The position numbers and the translations under genes were made by a program. A DNA stretch of 64,000 bases from Streptomyces armeniacus (lineage in GTDB: Bacteria; Actinomycetota; Actinomycetes; Streptomycetales; Streptomycetaceae): positions 6,005,367 to 6,069,366 of the forward strand of contig NZ_CP031320.1 of the NCBI RefSeq assembly GCF_003355155.1, read 5' to 3'. Positions 35,001-47,366 of this stretch are shown here, piece by piece. Numbering within the stretch: the first letter of the stretch is position 1; each line of letters begins with the position of its first letter. The notes beneath the pieces are model-generated. The model saw only the letters and a list, made by a program, of their open reading frames with translations. It was not told the DNA's origin and did not search any database.

Positions 35001-38000
35001 CAGCGGCCCGGACGCGGCCGGGGCTCGCGAACTGCGGGCGGAGCTGGAGGCGTTGGGCGCGGAGGTCTCTCTCGTCGCCTGCGACACGGCCGACCGGGAC
35101 GCCCTCGCCCGCGTACTGGACGCGATTCCGGACGCGCACCCGCTCACGGCCGTGTTCCACACCGCCGGTGTCCTGGACGACGCCACCGTCGCCAACCTCA
35201 CACCCGAACACCTGCACCGGGTGCTCCGGCCCAAGGCCGACGCCGCCTGGCATCTGCACGAGCTGACCCGGGATCTCGACCTGTCGGCGTTCGTCCTCTA
35301 CTCCTCCATCGCCGGGACCCTCGGCAATCCGGGGCAGGCCAACTACGCCGCCGCGAACACCTTCCTCGACGCCCTTGCCCACCGCCGCCACGCGCAGGGC
35401 CGGCCCGCCACCTCACTCGCCTGGGGGCTCTGGGCGGACAGCGCCATGGCCGAGGGCGTCACGCGCGGCGGCCTGATCCCCCTCAGCACGGGGCAGGGGC
35501 TCGCCCTGCTCGACACCGCTCTCGCCTCGGGCGGCCCCGCCCTGACCCTCGCCCGGCTCGACTCCCCCGCCCTCCGTACGCAGGCCGCCGCGGGCGCTCT
35601 CCCCGCGCCTCTGCGCGGCCTCGTCCGCGGCAAGGTCCGGCAAGCGGCCACCGGCACCCCGCTGGCGGAACGGCTCGCCGCGCTGGACGAGGACGCGCAG
35701 GACGTCCTCGTGCTGGAACTCGTCCGCGGCCAGGCCGCCGTGGCGCTCGGTCACGCCTCGCCGGAGGCCGTCGCGCCCGACCGCGCGTTCCAGGAGCTGG
35801 GGTTCGACTCGCTGACCGCCGTCGAACTGCGCAACAGCCTGAACGCGGCGACCGGTCTGCGCCTGCCCGCGACCCTGCTGTTCGACTACCCGACGGCGAA
35901 GGCGCTCGCCGCGTACGTCCGTACCGAGCTGGCCGGCGCGGGGGCGACGGCCGTGGCGTCGGCACGCACCTCCGCCGTGTCCCGTGGGTCCCGTGTGTCC
36001 GATGGGTCCCGCCAGGAAGAGCCGATCGCGATCGTGGGGATGGCCTGCCGCTACCCCGGCGGGGTCACCTCGCCCGCCGAGCTTTGGCGGCTCGTCGCCG
36101 AGGGCGGCGAGGGGATCGCGCCGTTCCCGGCCGAACGCGGCTGGAACGTCGAGGAGTTGTACGACCCGGACCCGGACCGTACGGGCAAGAGCTACGTACG
36201 GCACGGCGGATTCCTGCGTGACGCCGAACAGTTCGACGCGGACTTCTTCGGCATCAGCCGGCGCGAGGCCCTGGCCATCGACCCGCAGCAGCGGCTGCTG
36301 CTGGAGACGACCTGGGAGACGTTCGAGCGCGCCGGCCTCGACCCGGCGTCCCTCGCCGGCACGCCCACCGGGGTCTTCACCGGGGTGATGTACGGCGACT
36401 ACGGCACGCGGCTGATCCAGCGGACGCCGGAGGGCTTCGAGGGGTACATCGGGACGGGCAGCTCGTACAGCGTCGCGTCCGGCCGTATCGCGTACACCTT
36501 CGGGCTGGAGGGACCGGCCGTCACCGTGGACACCGCGTGCTCGTCGTCGCTGGTCGCCCTGCACCTGGCCGCGCAGGCGCTGCGCGGCGGCGAGTGCGGC
36601 CTGGCGCTGGCCGGGGGCGTGACGGTGATGGCGACGCCGGCGACGTTCATCGAGTTCAGCAGGCAGCGCGGGCTGGCTGCGGACGGGCGCTGCAAGGCGT
36701 TCGCGGGCGCGGCCGACGGTGTGGGCTGGGGCGAGGGCGTCGGGATGCTGCTCGTGGAGCGGCTCTCGGACGCGCGGCGCAACGGGCACACGGTGCTGGC
36801 CGTCGTACGGGGCTCGGCCGTCAACCAGGACGGGGCGTCGAACGGGCTCACCGCACCGAACGGGCCCTCGCAGCAGCGCGTCATCCAGCAGGCACTCGCC
36901 AACGCGCAGCTCACGGCGGGCGACGTGGACGCCGTGGAGGCGCACGGAACGGGTACGTCGCTGGGTGACCCGATCGAGGCCCAGGCGCTGCTGGCGACGT
37001 ACGGGCAGGAGCGGGCCGCCTCGCAGCCGCTCTGGCTCGGATCGGTCAAGTCCAACATCGGGCACACGCAGGCAGCGGCGGGCGTGGCGGGCATCATCAA
37101 GATGGTCGAGGCCATGCGCCACGGCGAACTGCCCAGGACCCTGCACGTGGACGAGCCGACGCCCCATGTGGACTGGGACGCGGGCGCCGTACGGCTGCTG
37201 ACCGAGCCGGTGGCATGGCCGGAGACGGACCGGCCGCGACGGGCGGCAGTGTCCTCGTTCGGCATCAGCGGCACCAACGCACACGTGATCCTGGAGGCCG
37301 CGCCCGCCCCCGAACCCGTACCGGAGGGGCCCGTAGGGGCAGCCCTGCCATGGGTACTGTCGGGCCGTACGGAACAGGCGCTGCGCGACCAGGCCGCACG
37401 CCTGCACGCACACTTCACAGCGCACCCGGAACAGGACCCGGCCGACGTGGGCCACGCCCTGGCCACCACCCGCACCCACTTCACCCACCGCGCCGCCCTC
37501 ACGGCCGCCGAGGACCGCGACAGCCTGCTCATCAGCCTCCACACCCTGGCCAATGGCGAGCCCCATCCGACCGTCATCCAGGGCCAGGCGAGCGCGTCCG
37601 GCACGGGGAAGCTGGCGTTCCTGTTCAGTGGGCAGGGCAGTCAGCGCGTGGGAATGGGCCGCCAGCTCCACGAGACCTTCCCCGCCTACGCCGACGCCTT
37701 CAACCAGGCCTGCACCCACCTCGACCCACACCTGGACCGGCCGCTCCACGACATCGTCTTCGCCGCCGAGGGCACCCCCGAAGCCGAACTCCTCCAGCAG
37801 ACCCGCTACGCCCAACCCGCCCTCTTCGCCGTGGAAACCGCCCTCTTCCGCCTCATGGAGTCCTGGGGCATCCACCCCGACTACCTCACCGGCCACTCCC
37901 TCGGCGAAATCACCGCCGCCCACACCGCCGGAGTCCTCACCCTCCCCCACGCCGCCACCCTCGTCGCCACACGCGCCCACCTCATGCAACAGGCCACCCC

Positions 38001-38589
38001 CAGCGGCGCCATGACCTCCATCCGCGCCACGGAAGAAGACGTACGTGCCTCCCTCACCGGACACGAAAACGTCACCATCGCCGCCGTCAACGGCCCCGCC
38101 ACCACCGTCATCTCCGGCGACCACGACGCCGTCCAGCACATCGCCGAACAGTGGACGGAACGAGGACACAAAACCCGGCGGCTCAACGTCAGCCACGCCT
38201 TCCACTCCCCCCACATGGACGGCGTGCTCGACGAGTTCCGGGACGCCATCGCCCACCTGACCTACACCCCGCCGCAGGTCCCCGTCATCTCCAACACCAC
38301 CGGAGAACCCGCCACAGCCGACCAACTCTGCTCACCCGGGTACTGGGCACACCACATCCGCCACACCGTCCGATTCCACGACACCCTCACCACCCTCGAC
38401 CGCGAAGGCGTCACCACCTACCTCGAACTCGGCCCCGACACCACCCTCACCGCACTCACCCAAGAAGCCCTCCCCGACGCCGATCCGAGCAGCACCCTCA
38501 GCACCCTCCGTCCGGGCCACAACGAAATCCACACCACCCTCACCGCCCTGGCCACCCTCCACACCACCGGCCGGACTCCCGCCCCCTGG

Positions 38590-38603
38590 CCCACGGACCG
38601 CAC
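38590..38603 (+). repeat. 14-bp direct repeat at right PKS boundary
   Basis: CCCACGGACCGCAC, identical to 9504-9517. To the left is PKS acyltransferase linker; to the right is the MBL hydrolase gene. Joining 38603 to 9518 gives an uninterrupted frame, TDRT then PRAVDLPTY, matching the linker in the third PKS frame ([13 protein letters not shown]). Confidence 0.9.
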
Positions 38604-41769
<3,166 letters not shown>

Positions 41770-41877
41770 GCCGTACGCAGTTGTGATCGCCGTTCGCTAC
41801 ACCGCCGGACCCTCGCCGTACCGGTCGCTCGCCGTCGCGGCGGAACAACACTCCATCTCACCGTGAGGTGTTACGAC

Positions 41878-43056
41878 ATGACCACCACCACCGGTATCAC
41901 CCCCGCTTCCCCCAACGGCTCCGCCGGCGCGCGTGTGCTGCCGGACAGCCTCATGCCGACCCTGCCCGGACACCACTACACCGACCCCGGGATCTTCGCG
42001 CGCGAACAGCGGTACCTGTTCGAGCAGATGTGGTTCTGCGCCGTACGCTCCGCCGACCTCGGCCGCCCCGGCGCGTTCCGTACGGTGCCCGTCGGCGGCG
42101 AGAGCGTGCTCGTCACCCGGTCCCGCGGCGGCGCCGTGCGCGCGTTCCTCAACATCTGCCGGCACCGCGGCGCCAAGCTGTGCACCGAGCCCGAGGGCGA
42201 GGTCAAGCGCAGCTTCCAGTGCCCGTACCACGCCTGGACCTACGACCTCGACGGCAAGCTGATCGCCGCCCCCAACCTGACGAGCATGCCGGACATCGAC
42301 CGCACCGAGCACGGCCTGGTACGGGTCCACGTACGGGAGTGGCTCGGCTACGTCTGGGTCTGCCTCGCCGACGAGCCGCCCTCCTTCGAGGACGACGTGA
42401 TCGGCGCCGTCAGCGAACGGCTCGGCGACGCAGGCGCCGTCGACCGCTACGCCGTCGACTCGCTGGAGCTGGGCCGCCGCGTCACCTACGACGTACGGGC
42501 CAACTGGAAGCTGATCATCGAGAACTTCATGGAGTGCTACCACTGCGCCACGATCCACCCCGAACTGACCGAGGTGCTGCCCGAGTTCGCGGACGGCTTC
42601 GCCGCGCAGTACTACGTCGGCCACGGCGCGGAGTTCGGGCACGACGTCAGCGGCTTCACCGTGGACGGCGGCGACGGCCTCGACCCCATCCCGGGCATCG
42701 GCACGGACCAGGACCGCCGCTACTACGCCATCACCGTCAGGCCGCAGGTGTTCCTGAACCTCGTGCCCGACCACGTCATCGTGCACCGCATGTATCCGAC
42801 GGCGGTGGACCGTACGCGCGTCGAGTGCGACTGGCTGTACCTCCCGCAGGTCGTGGCCGAGGGGCGGGACCTGTCGCGCTCCGTCGAGCTGTTCCACCGT
42901 GTCAACGAGCAGGACTTCGCCGCCTGCGAGCGCTGCCACGTGATGATGGGGTCCCGCGCCTACCGGCACGGCGGCGTCCTCGTCCCCAGCGAGCACCACA
43001 TCGGCGAGTTCCACGCGTGGGTGCGGGAGCGCTGCGGCACGGACGAGGCGGGCTGA
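41878..43056 (+). CDS. Rieske oxygenase alpha subunit, glycine betaine monooxygenase-like
   Basis: A 392-residue Rieske non-heme iron oxygenase. The [2Fe-2S] ligands are in CRHRGAKLC (residues ~95-105) and CPYHAW (~118). The mononuclear iron site is in ENFMECYHCATIHPEL (~217-232), with the two His ligands. Next to a dimethylglycine oxidase gene, the likely substrate is glycine betaine, converted to dimethylglycine plus formaldehyde (GbcA-type). The matching ferredoxin reductase is not in the window. Start ATG 41878 follows GTGAGGTG; the frame also opens at GTG 41863. It lies 108 bp downstream of the oxidase gene, same strand. Confidence 0.88.
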   Translation: MTTTTGITPASPNGSAGARVLPDSLMPTLPGHHYTDPGIFAREQRYLFEQMWFCAVRSADLGRPGAFRTVPVGGESVLVTRSRGGAVRAFLNICRHRGAKLCTEPEGEVKRSFQCPYHAWTYDLDGKLIAAPNLTSMPDIDRTEHGLVRVHVREWLGYVWVCLADEPPSFEDDVIGAVSERLGDAGAVDRYAVDSLELGRRVTYDVRANWKLIIENFMECYHCATIHPELTEVLPEFADGFAAQYYVGHGAEFGHDVSGFTVDGGDGLDPIPGIGTDQDRRYYAITVRPQVFLNLVPDHVIVHRMYPTAVDRTRVECDWLYLPQVVAEGRDLSRSVELFHRVNEQDFAACERCHVMMGSRAYRHGGVLVPSEHHIGEFHAWVRERCGTDEAG

Positions 43057-43123
43057 CCGCGGTCCGCCGTACGGCGGTCACCGCGGCCGTACCGAGGCGT
43101 GGCGTATCGAGGCGTGGCGTGCC

Positions 43124-44602
43124 TCAGCGCGGCCGTACGGCGAACCGCAGCGCGAAGTGGTCGAGCGTCGCCGGCAGCGGGCGCTCCGGCACGGGCCGCA
43201 CGGGGGAGTCCAGCGCGAGGCCGTGCCCCGCCAGCAGCGCGGCGAGCGCCGTCGCGGAGGTCAGCAGCACCACGTCGCGGCCGGGGCAGCGGCCGGGCCC
43301 GTCGCTGAAGGGGACCATGCCGGGCCAGGCGGCGGCCCCGCCGTCCCGCCACAGCTCGGGCGCGAACCGGTCGCCGTACGGCTCGGCCGGTTCGCCCCGG
43401 TGCAGGTACGGCGTGTACAGCAGCACCAGCGTGCCCGGCGGCAGCACCGCGTCGCCGCACCGCGCGGCGTGCGTGGTCTCGCGCAGCAGCAGCGGCGTCG
43501 TGGGCCACAGCCGTACGGAGTCCAGCACGCACGTACGCAGGAACGCCAGCTCCCGCGGGGCGCCGCCGGTGCCGTCCGCCGCGTCGCCGGTGCCGTCCGC
43601 CGGGTCGGCTTCGTGATGGGCGCGTTCGCGCTGGTACGGGTGGGTCGCCAGCACGGCCAGCGCGCGGAACACGGCCATGCCCGCGGCGTCGAACGCGAAC
43701 AGCCAGTGCGCCACCTGCCCGTACGGGTCCAGCTCGCCGGGCCCGTAGGAGTCCGGCGGGCCCGGCGGCTTCGGCGGCAGCGAGCCCGCCAGGCTGTCCG
43801 GGTCGGCGCGCGCGGCGCGTTCCCGCAGACGTTGCAGGAAGCGGTCGCGTACGGCGCGGTGCTGCGGCGCGAACAGCGACCAGTTGCCGGCCTGGCGCAA
43901 CCGGCCCAGCAGAGAGGTCAGTTCGGTGTCGTCCCGCGCGGCGTCGCCGAACACGGTCCGCCGTACGGCACGCCACCACGCGGCCTCGAAACCGGCCCAG
44001 TCGAGCAGCCCGGCACCGTGCGCCTCGCCGTCCCCGCCGTCCCCGCCGTCCCCGCCGTCCCCGCCGTCCCCGGCGTGCCCGAAGCGCCCGGCCGCCGCGT
44101 CCCGCGCCGCCGCGGACAGCTCCTCGTACACCGCCGTCTGGATGCGGGCCGCCGCCCGGTGGAACGGCTCGTCCGGCTGCAGCGCCGCCTCGTTCAGCCG
44201 GCGCCGCGCCGTACGCAGCCCGCCCGGCTCGGTGACGAGGGAGCCGTGCGGCTGGAACCGCCGCAGTGCCCCGCGCTTCTCCGCGGTCGCCGGGCTGAAC
44301 GGCACCGGCGTCTCGCGCAGGACGCGCTGCGCCTCGTCCGGGTCGAGTACGAGCGCCACGCGCCGGCCGCCGAGCGAGCAGGCCAGCACCCCGGCCCCGT
44401 ACCGTTCGCGCAGCCGCTCCAGCAGGTCCACCGCCCGCCGGTCCCACCGGAACCGCTCGGCGAGCGCCATCGCACGGGGCCGGCGCAGCACCGGCCCCTC
44501 GGCGACGGTGGGCGCCAGCACGCGCAGCGCGACGTTCAGGGTGTCGGCCGTGCTGAGGTGCCGCGCCCGTACCGTGCTCCGCACGTCCGGAGCCGGGCTC
44601 AT
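43124..44602 (-). CDS. Cytochrome P450 with atypical K- and I-helix motifs
   Basis: A 492-residue P450. The heme loop FSDGPGRCPGRD gives the Cys ligand near residue 438. The K-helix ExxR reads DSVR (VLDSVRLWP), with Asp for Glu, and the I-helix (FAFDAAGMAVFRAL) has no acid-Thr pair for standard O2 activation. A Gly-Asp repeat (five 9-bp units at 44028-44072) forms a flexible insert near residues 176-192. Its ATG overlaps the stop of the upstream small gene (ATGA, 44599-44602), so the pair is co-translated. There is no ferredoxin or reductase gene nearby. It could be a tailoring enzyme, but nothing ties it to the PKS. Substrate unknown. Confidence 0.85.
   Translation of the reverse strand: MSPAPDVRSTVRARHLSTADTLNVALRVLAPTVAEGPVLRRPRAMALAERFRWDRRAVDLLERLRERYGAGVLACSLGGRRVALVLDPDEAQRVLRETPVPFSPATAEKRGALRRFQPHGSLVTEPGGLRTARRRLNEAALQPDEPFHRAAARIQTAVYEELSAAARDAAAGRFGHAGDGGDGGDGGDGGDGEAHGAGLLDWAGFEAAWWRAVRRTVFGDAARDDTELTSLLGRLRQAGNWSLFAPQHRAVRDRFLQRLRERAARADPDSLAGSLPPKPPGPPDSYGPGELDPYGQVAHWLFAFDAAGMAVFRALAVLATHPYQRERAHHEADPADGTGDAADGTGGAPRELAFLRTCVLDSVRLWPTTPLLLRETTHAARCGDAVLPPGTLVLLYTPYLHRGEPAEPYGDRFAPELWRDGGAAAWPGMVPFSDGPGRCPGRDVVLLTSATALAALLAGHGLALDSPVRPVPERPLPATLDHFALRFAVRPR
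44028..44072 (-). repeat. Five 9-bp tandem repeats inside the P450 gene
   Basis: Five consecutive copies of GCCGTCCCC (plus strand) encode the GDGGDGGDGGDGG stretch of the P450. The unit length keeps the frame, so copy number can vary without breaking the protein. Confidence 0.9.
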
Positions 44603-44922
44603 TTGCCCAGGGCGCGCTGCAGTTGCTGCTTGTTCATCTTCGAGCGGCCCTCGACGCCGCGCTGCTTCGCCTCGTTGTACAGCTGGTCGCGCGTCGGGCT
44701 GACCGACCCGCGGTGCGAGCGCTCGCCGCCGCGTACGGGCGCGGGCTTGTCCTTGACGGAGGTGCGGCTCCTGCGGCTGGCCTCACCCTTCTGGGCCCGC
44801 TCCTTGTTCACGGTGCGCGACGCGATCTCCTTCGCGCGGCCGGTCGAGGCGCCCCGTTTCTTCGCGCCTTCCTTGATGTGCTCGTACTGCCGTTCCTGCT
44901 TGGCGGTCGCACCTTGCGGCAT
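44599..44922 (-). CDS. Small basic protein with Rho-N-like C-terminus
   Basis: A 107-residue, highly charged protein of a streptomycete family sometimes annotated as plasmid stabilization protein. The N-terminal half is Lys/Arg/Glu-rich (KQERQYEHIKEGAKKRG, then RAKEIASRTVNKERAQ), the middle is disordered (RSHRGSVSPT), and the C-terminus, QLYNEAKQRGVEGRSKMNKQ and QLQRAL, resembles the short helical Rho-termination-factor N-terminal (SAP-like) fold, which binds nucleic acid. ATG 44920-44922 has an excellent GGAGGAG site, so I prefer it to an upstream frame extension. The stop overlaps the P450 start, which is unusual company for this family. Function unknown. Confidence 0.75.
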   Translation of the reverse strand: MPQGATAKQERQYEHIKEGAKKRGASTGRAKEIASRTVNKERAQKGEASRRSRTSVKDKPAPVRGGERSHRGSVSPTRDQLYNEAKQRGVEGRSKMNKQQLQRALGK

Positions 44923-44992
44923 GGTCTCCTCCTCGCTTGGCGTGCTGCACAGCACCGTGTTCCACGGTGCGTCCCGTTTCACACAGCAGGTG

Positions 44993-45448
44993 TCACCGCT
45001 CGCCGCGGGCGCTCGGGCGGCCCACCGACGTACGGCGGGCCGTGGCACGCGCCAGCACCACGTCGAGGCCGCCGGCCAGCAGGTACACGACGACGGTGGC
45101 CAGCCCGGTGACCGGCCAGACGGCGAAGCCGGGGAGGTGCGAGCAGCCGTACGCCGTGCACACGGCGGCGACCACGGACAGCACGTCGATGCCGCCCGAG
45201 AGCGTCAGCACCTGCTCGCCCTCACTCAGCCGCTGGTGCCGGAACAGGGCCAGGAACACGAGGCTCACCAGGAAGAACGCCAGGGCCGCGGCGAGCGCGA
45301 AGCACACCGTCTCGAACGCGGTGGGGGCGCCGCCGGTGCCGGCGAGGCCGTAGGCGGCGGTGACGGAGATGGAGAAGCCGTAGGCCGTGGCGTTGTCACG
45401 GAGCGCTGTGCGCACGCCGCGGGCGTAGGTCTCCAGCGAACGTTCCAT
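44993..45448 (-). CDS. Integral membrane protein, four predicted spans
   Basis: A 151-residue protein with four hydrophobic stretches: ISVTAAYGLAG, FALAAALAFFLVSLVFLAL, VLSVVAAVCTAYG and VTGLATVVVYLLAGGLDVVL. Start ATG 45446-45448 follows a GGAG site; the frame continues upstream through the GGTGCCT repeat array but that part is low-complexity. It lies 70 bp upstream of the Rho-N-like gene on the same strand and may lead that operon. I do not recognise the family. Confidence 0.65.
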   Translation of the reverse strand: MERSLETYARGVRTALRDNATAYGFSISVTAAYGLAGTGGAPTAFETVCFALAAALAFFLVSLVFLALFRHQRLSEGEQVLTLSGGIDVLSVVAAVCTAYGCSHLPGFAVWPVTGLATVVVYLLAGGLDVVLARATARRTSVGRPSARGER

Positions 45449-45459
45449 GGGCTCCTGCT

Positions 45460-45498
45460 GGTGCCTGGTGCCTGGTGCCTGGTGCCTGGTGCTGCCTG
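45460..45498. repeat. GGTGCCT tandem repeat upstream of membrane protein gene
   Basis: About five 7-bp units (GGTGCCT), the last ones imperfect, lie 12 bp before the membrane-protein start codon, in its likely 5' leader. A unit of 7 bp would shift frame or spacing when copy number changes. Confidence 0.85.
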
Positions 45499-45653
45499 GT
45501 GTCCGGCGCACCGTGTCCGGTGCCTGACGACAGTGTCCGGGCGCGGCGGCGGACCGCCGCGCCCGGACACTTCCTCCTCACCCACAAGGGGCGCTCCATC
45601 CCGGCGTCCGGGTGCCACGCACGCGCCCGCCGAAACACCCGGCCGGCGAACAC

Positions 45654-47141
45654 TCAGTCGGCCGACGGCCCCCGCCCGTCCTCCACCGCCACCCGTACGG
45701 TGCCCAGCGCCGGGTCCGCCGCGTCCGGCACGTTCATGCCGGCCGCGACACCCGAGGTCAGATAGCGGAGCACCGGCTCGGTGAGGCGTTCGCCGGGCAG
45801 CGCCGCCGGGATGCCCGGCGGGTACGGCGTCAGCATCTCGGCGGCGATCCGCCCGGGCGCCTTCCCGGCGGGCACGTCCTCGGTGGTGCCGAAGACCGCG
45901 TCGCGCGGCGACAGCACCTGCTCCAGGTCGAGTTCGCGGGGCGTCGGCACCGGCACGGCGGGCGCGGCGGGGAACTCGTGCGCGTGCCGGACGAGATCAC
46001 GCAGTCCCGCGAGGAGCCGGTCGGCGGTCTCCTCGTCGTCGGCGTGCGTCAGCTGGGCGCTGACCCGCCGGTGGTCGGCGAGATGGAGGTTCACACGGTG
46101 CCGCTGCCGCAGCCAGTCCGCGGCCTGGTAGCCGTTCAGCGGCAACTCGGCGACGTCGATGACGACTTGCAGCGGATCGAGGTCCGCCGCCCGCCGCGGG
46201 CCCGTGAACTCGTCCCACCCGTTCACGTGCAGCCCGTCGATCTCCTCGGCCGACCGCCGTACGTCCGAGGCCAGCAGCAGCGCCCCGGCCAGCAGCCGTT
46301 CGCCGTCCTCCGCCATCTGCCGCCGCCAGCCGTCGAGCCCGGCGTAGATCAGCACCGACGGGCTGGTCGTCCCCAGCAGATCGGCGCGGTGCGCGAGCAC
46401 CGTCGGGTCCACCAGCCCGCCCTGCAGATGGAAGACGGAGCCCTGCTCCAGGCCGCTGCCCATCTTGTGGATGCTCGTCACGCACACGTCGGCGCCCGCG
46501 TCCATCGCCCAGCTCGGCAGCGCGGGGTGGAAGGGCAGGTGCGCGCCCCACGCCTCGTCCACGAGGAGCGGGCGCCCGTACCGGTGGCACACCTCCGCCG
46601 TGGCGGCCAGGTCGGCGCAGGTGCCGTACGGGGTGGGGCTGGTCACCAGGGCGCCGCGCGCGTCCGGATGGTCGTCGAACGCCGCCGCGAACGCCTCCGC
46701 CGCCGGCGGGTGCGCGAGATGCCGCTCCGGGTCGTGCCGCGGCGGCACCCAGACGGGCAGCACACCGGACAGCACCAGCCCCGCCACGACCGACTTGTGC
46801 GCGTCCCGGCCCACCAGCAGCTTCTCGTACGGGCCCGCGACGGCCAGCATCGCGGCCTTCACGGACAGCGAGCTGCCGCACGTGGAGAAGTACGTACGGT
46901 CCGCGTGCACGGCGTCGGCCATCAGCCGGTGCGCCTCCTCCAGCACGCTGCCGGAGGACAGCCGGTCGTCCAGCCCGTTGATCGCCAGCACGTCGGACCG
47001 GAACACCGCGTCCCCGAGCACCTCCCGTACCCGGGGGTCGGCGCCCCGGGCCTGCTTGTGGCCGGGCGGGGTGAAGGGGGTGTCGCCCTGCTCGTGGTAG
47101 CGGCGCAGGGCGTCGAGTACGGGTGCGCGCGAGTGGTCCAT
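45654..47141 (-). CDS. Orn/Lys/Arg decarboxylase-family PLP enzyme
   Basis: A 495-residue fold-type I PLP enzyme of the Orn/Lys/Arg decarboxylase major domain, the shorter form without the wing domain. The PLP lysine is Lys226 in SIHKMGSG; other landmarks are FSTCGSSLSVKAAMLAV, LVGRDAHKSV, TSPTPYGTCADL and LLVDEAWGAHLPFHP. The C-terminal domain has LTPYPPGIPAALPGER. It probably decarboxylates a basic amino acid to a polyamine in the cytoplasm; which one cannot be told by eye. ATG 47139-47141 begins the conserved MDHSRAPVLDALRRY, with GGGGAA 13 bp upstream. It is divergent from the HAD gene across 225 bp. Confidence 0.85.
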   Translation of the reverse strand: MDHSRAPVLDALRRYHEQGDTPFTPPGHKQARGADPRVREVLGDAVFRSDVLAINGLDDRLSSGSVLEEAHRLMADAVHADRTYFSTCGSSLSVKAAMLAVAGPYEKLLVGRDAHKSVVAGLVLSGVLPVWVPPRHDPERHLAHPPAAEAFAAAFDDHPDARGALVTSPTPYGTCADLAATAEVCHRYGRPLLVDEAWGAHLPFHPALPSWAMDAGADVCVTSIHKMGSGLEQGSVFHLQGGLVDPTVLAHRADLLGTTSPSVLIYAGLDGWRRQMAEDGERLLAGALLLASDVRRSAEEIDGLHVNGWDEFTGPRRAADLDPLQVVIDVAELPLNGYQAADWLRQRHRVNLHLADHRRVSAQLTHADDEETADRLLAGLRDLVRHAHEFPAAPAVPVPTPRELDLEQVLSPRDAVFGTTEDVPAGKAPGRIAAEMLTPYPPGIPAALPGERLTEPVLRYLTSGVAAGMNVPDAADPALGTVRVAVEDGRGPSAD

Positions 47142-47366
47142 GCAGCCGCGTGTTCCCCGGTCGCTCCGTACGACACGGTGCGGCTCAGGCTCCGCGGCGC
47201 CGGGGCGGGCACGAGCGGGGCCCCGGCCGGTGGTCCGGCCGTGGTCCGCCGGGGTCTGTGCCGGTGGTCCGTCCGGTGGTCCCGCCCGTGGTTTCCGCTC
47301 GCGGGCGGCGGGGACCCGGGCCGTCGGCGGCCGGGCCGCGCCGCACCGGGAGGAGAGGAGCGGGCG

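Noticed and set aside
43095..43122. Two copies of CGAGGCGTGGCGT between the Rieske and P450 genes
   Set aside because: Too short and simple to call an element; no further copies noticed.
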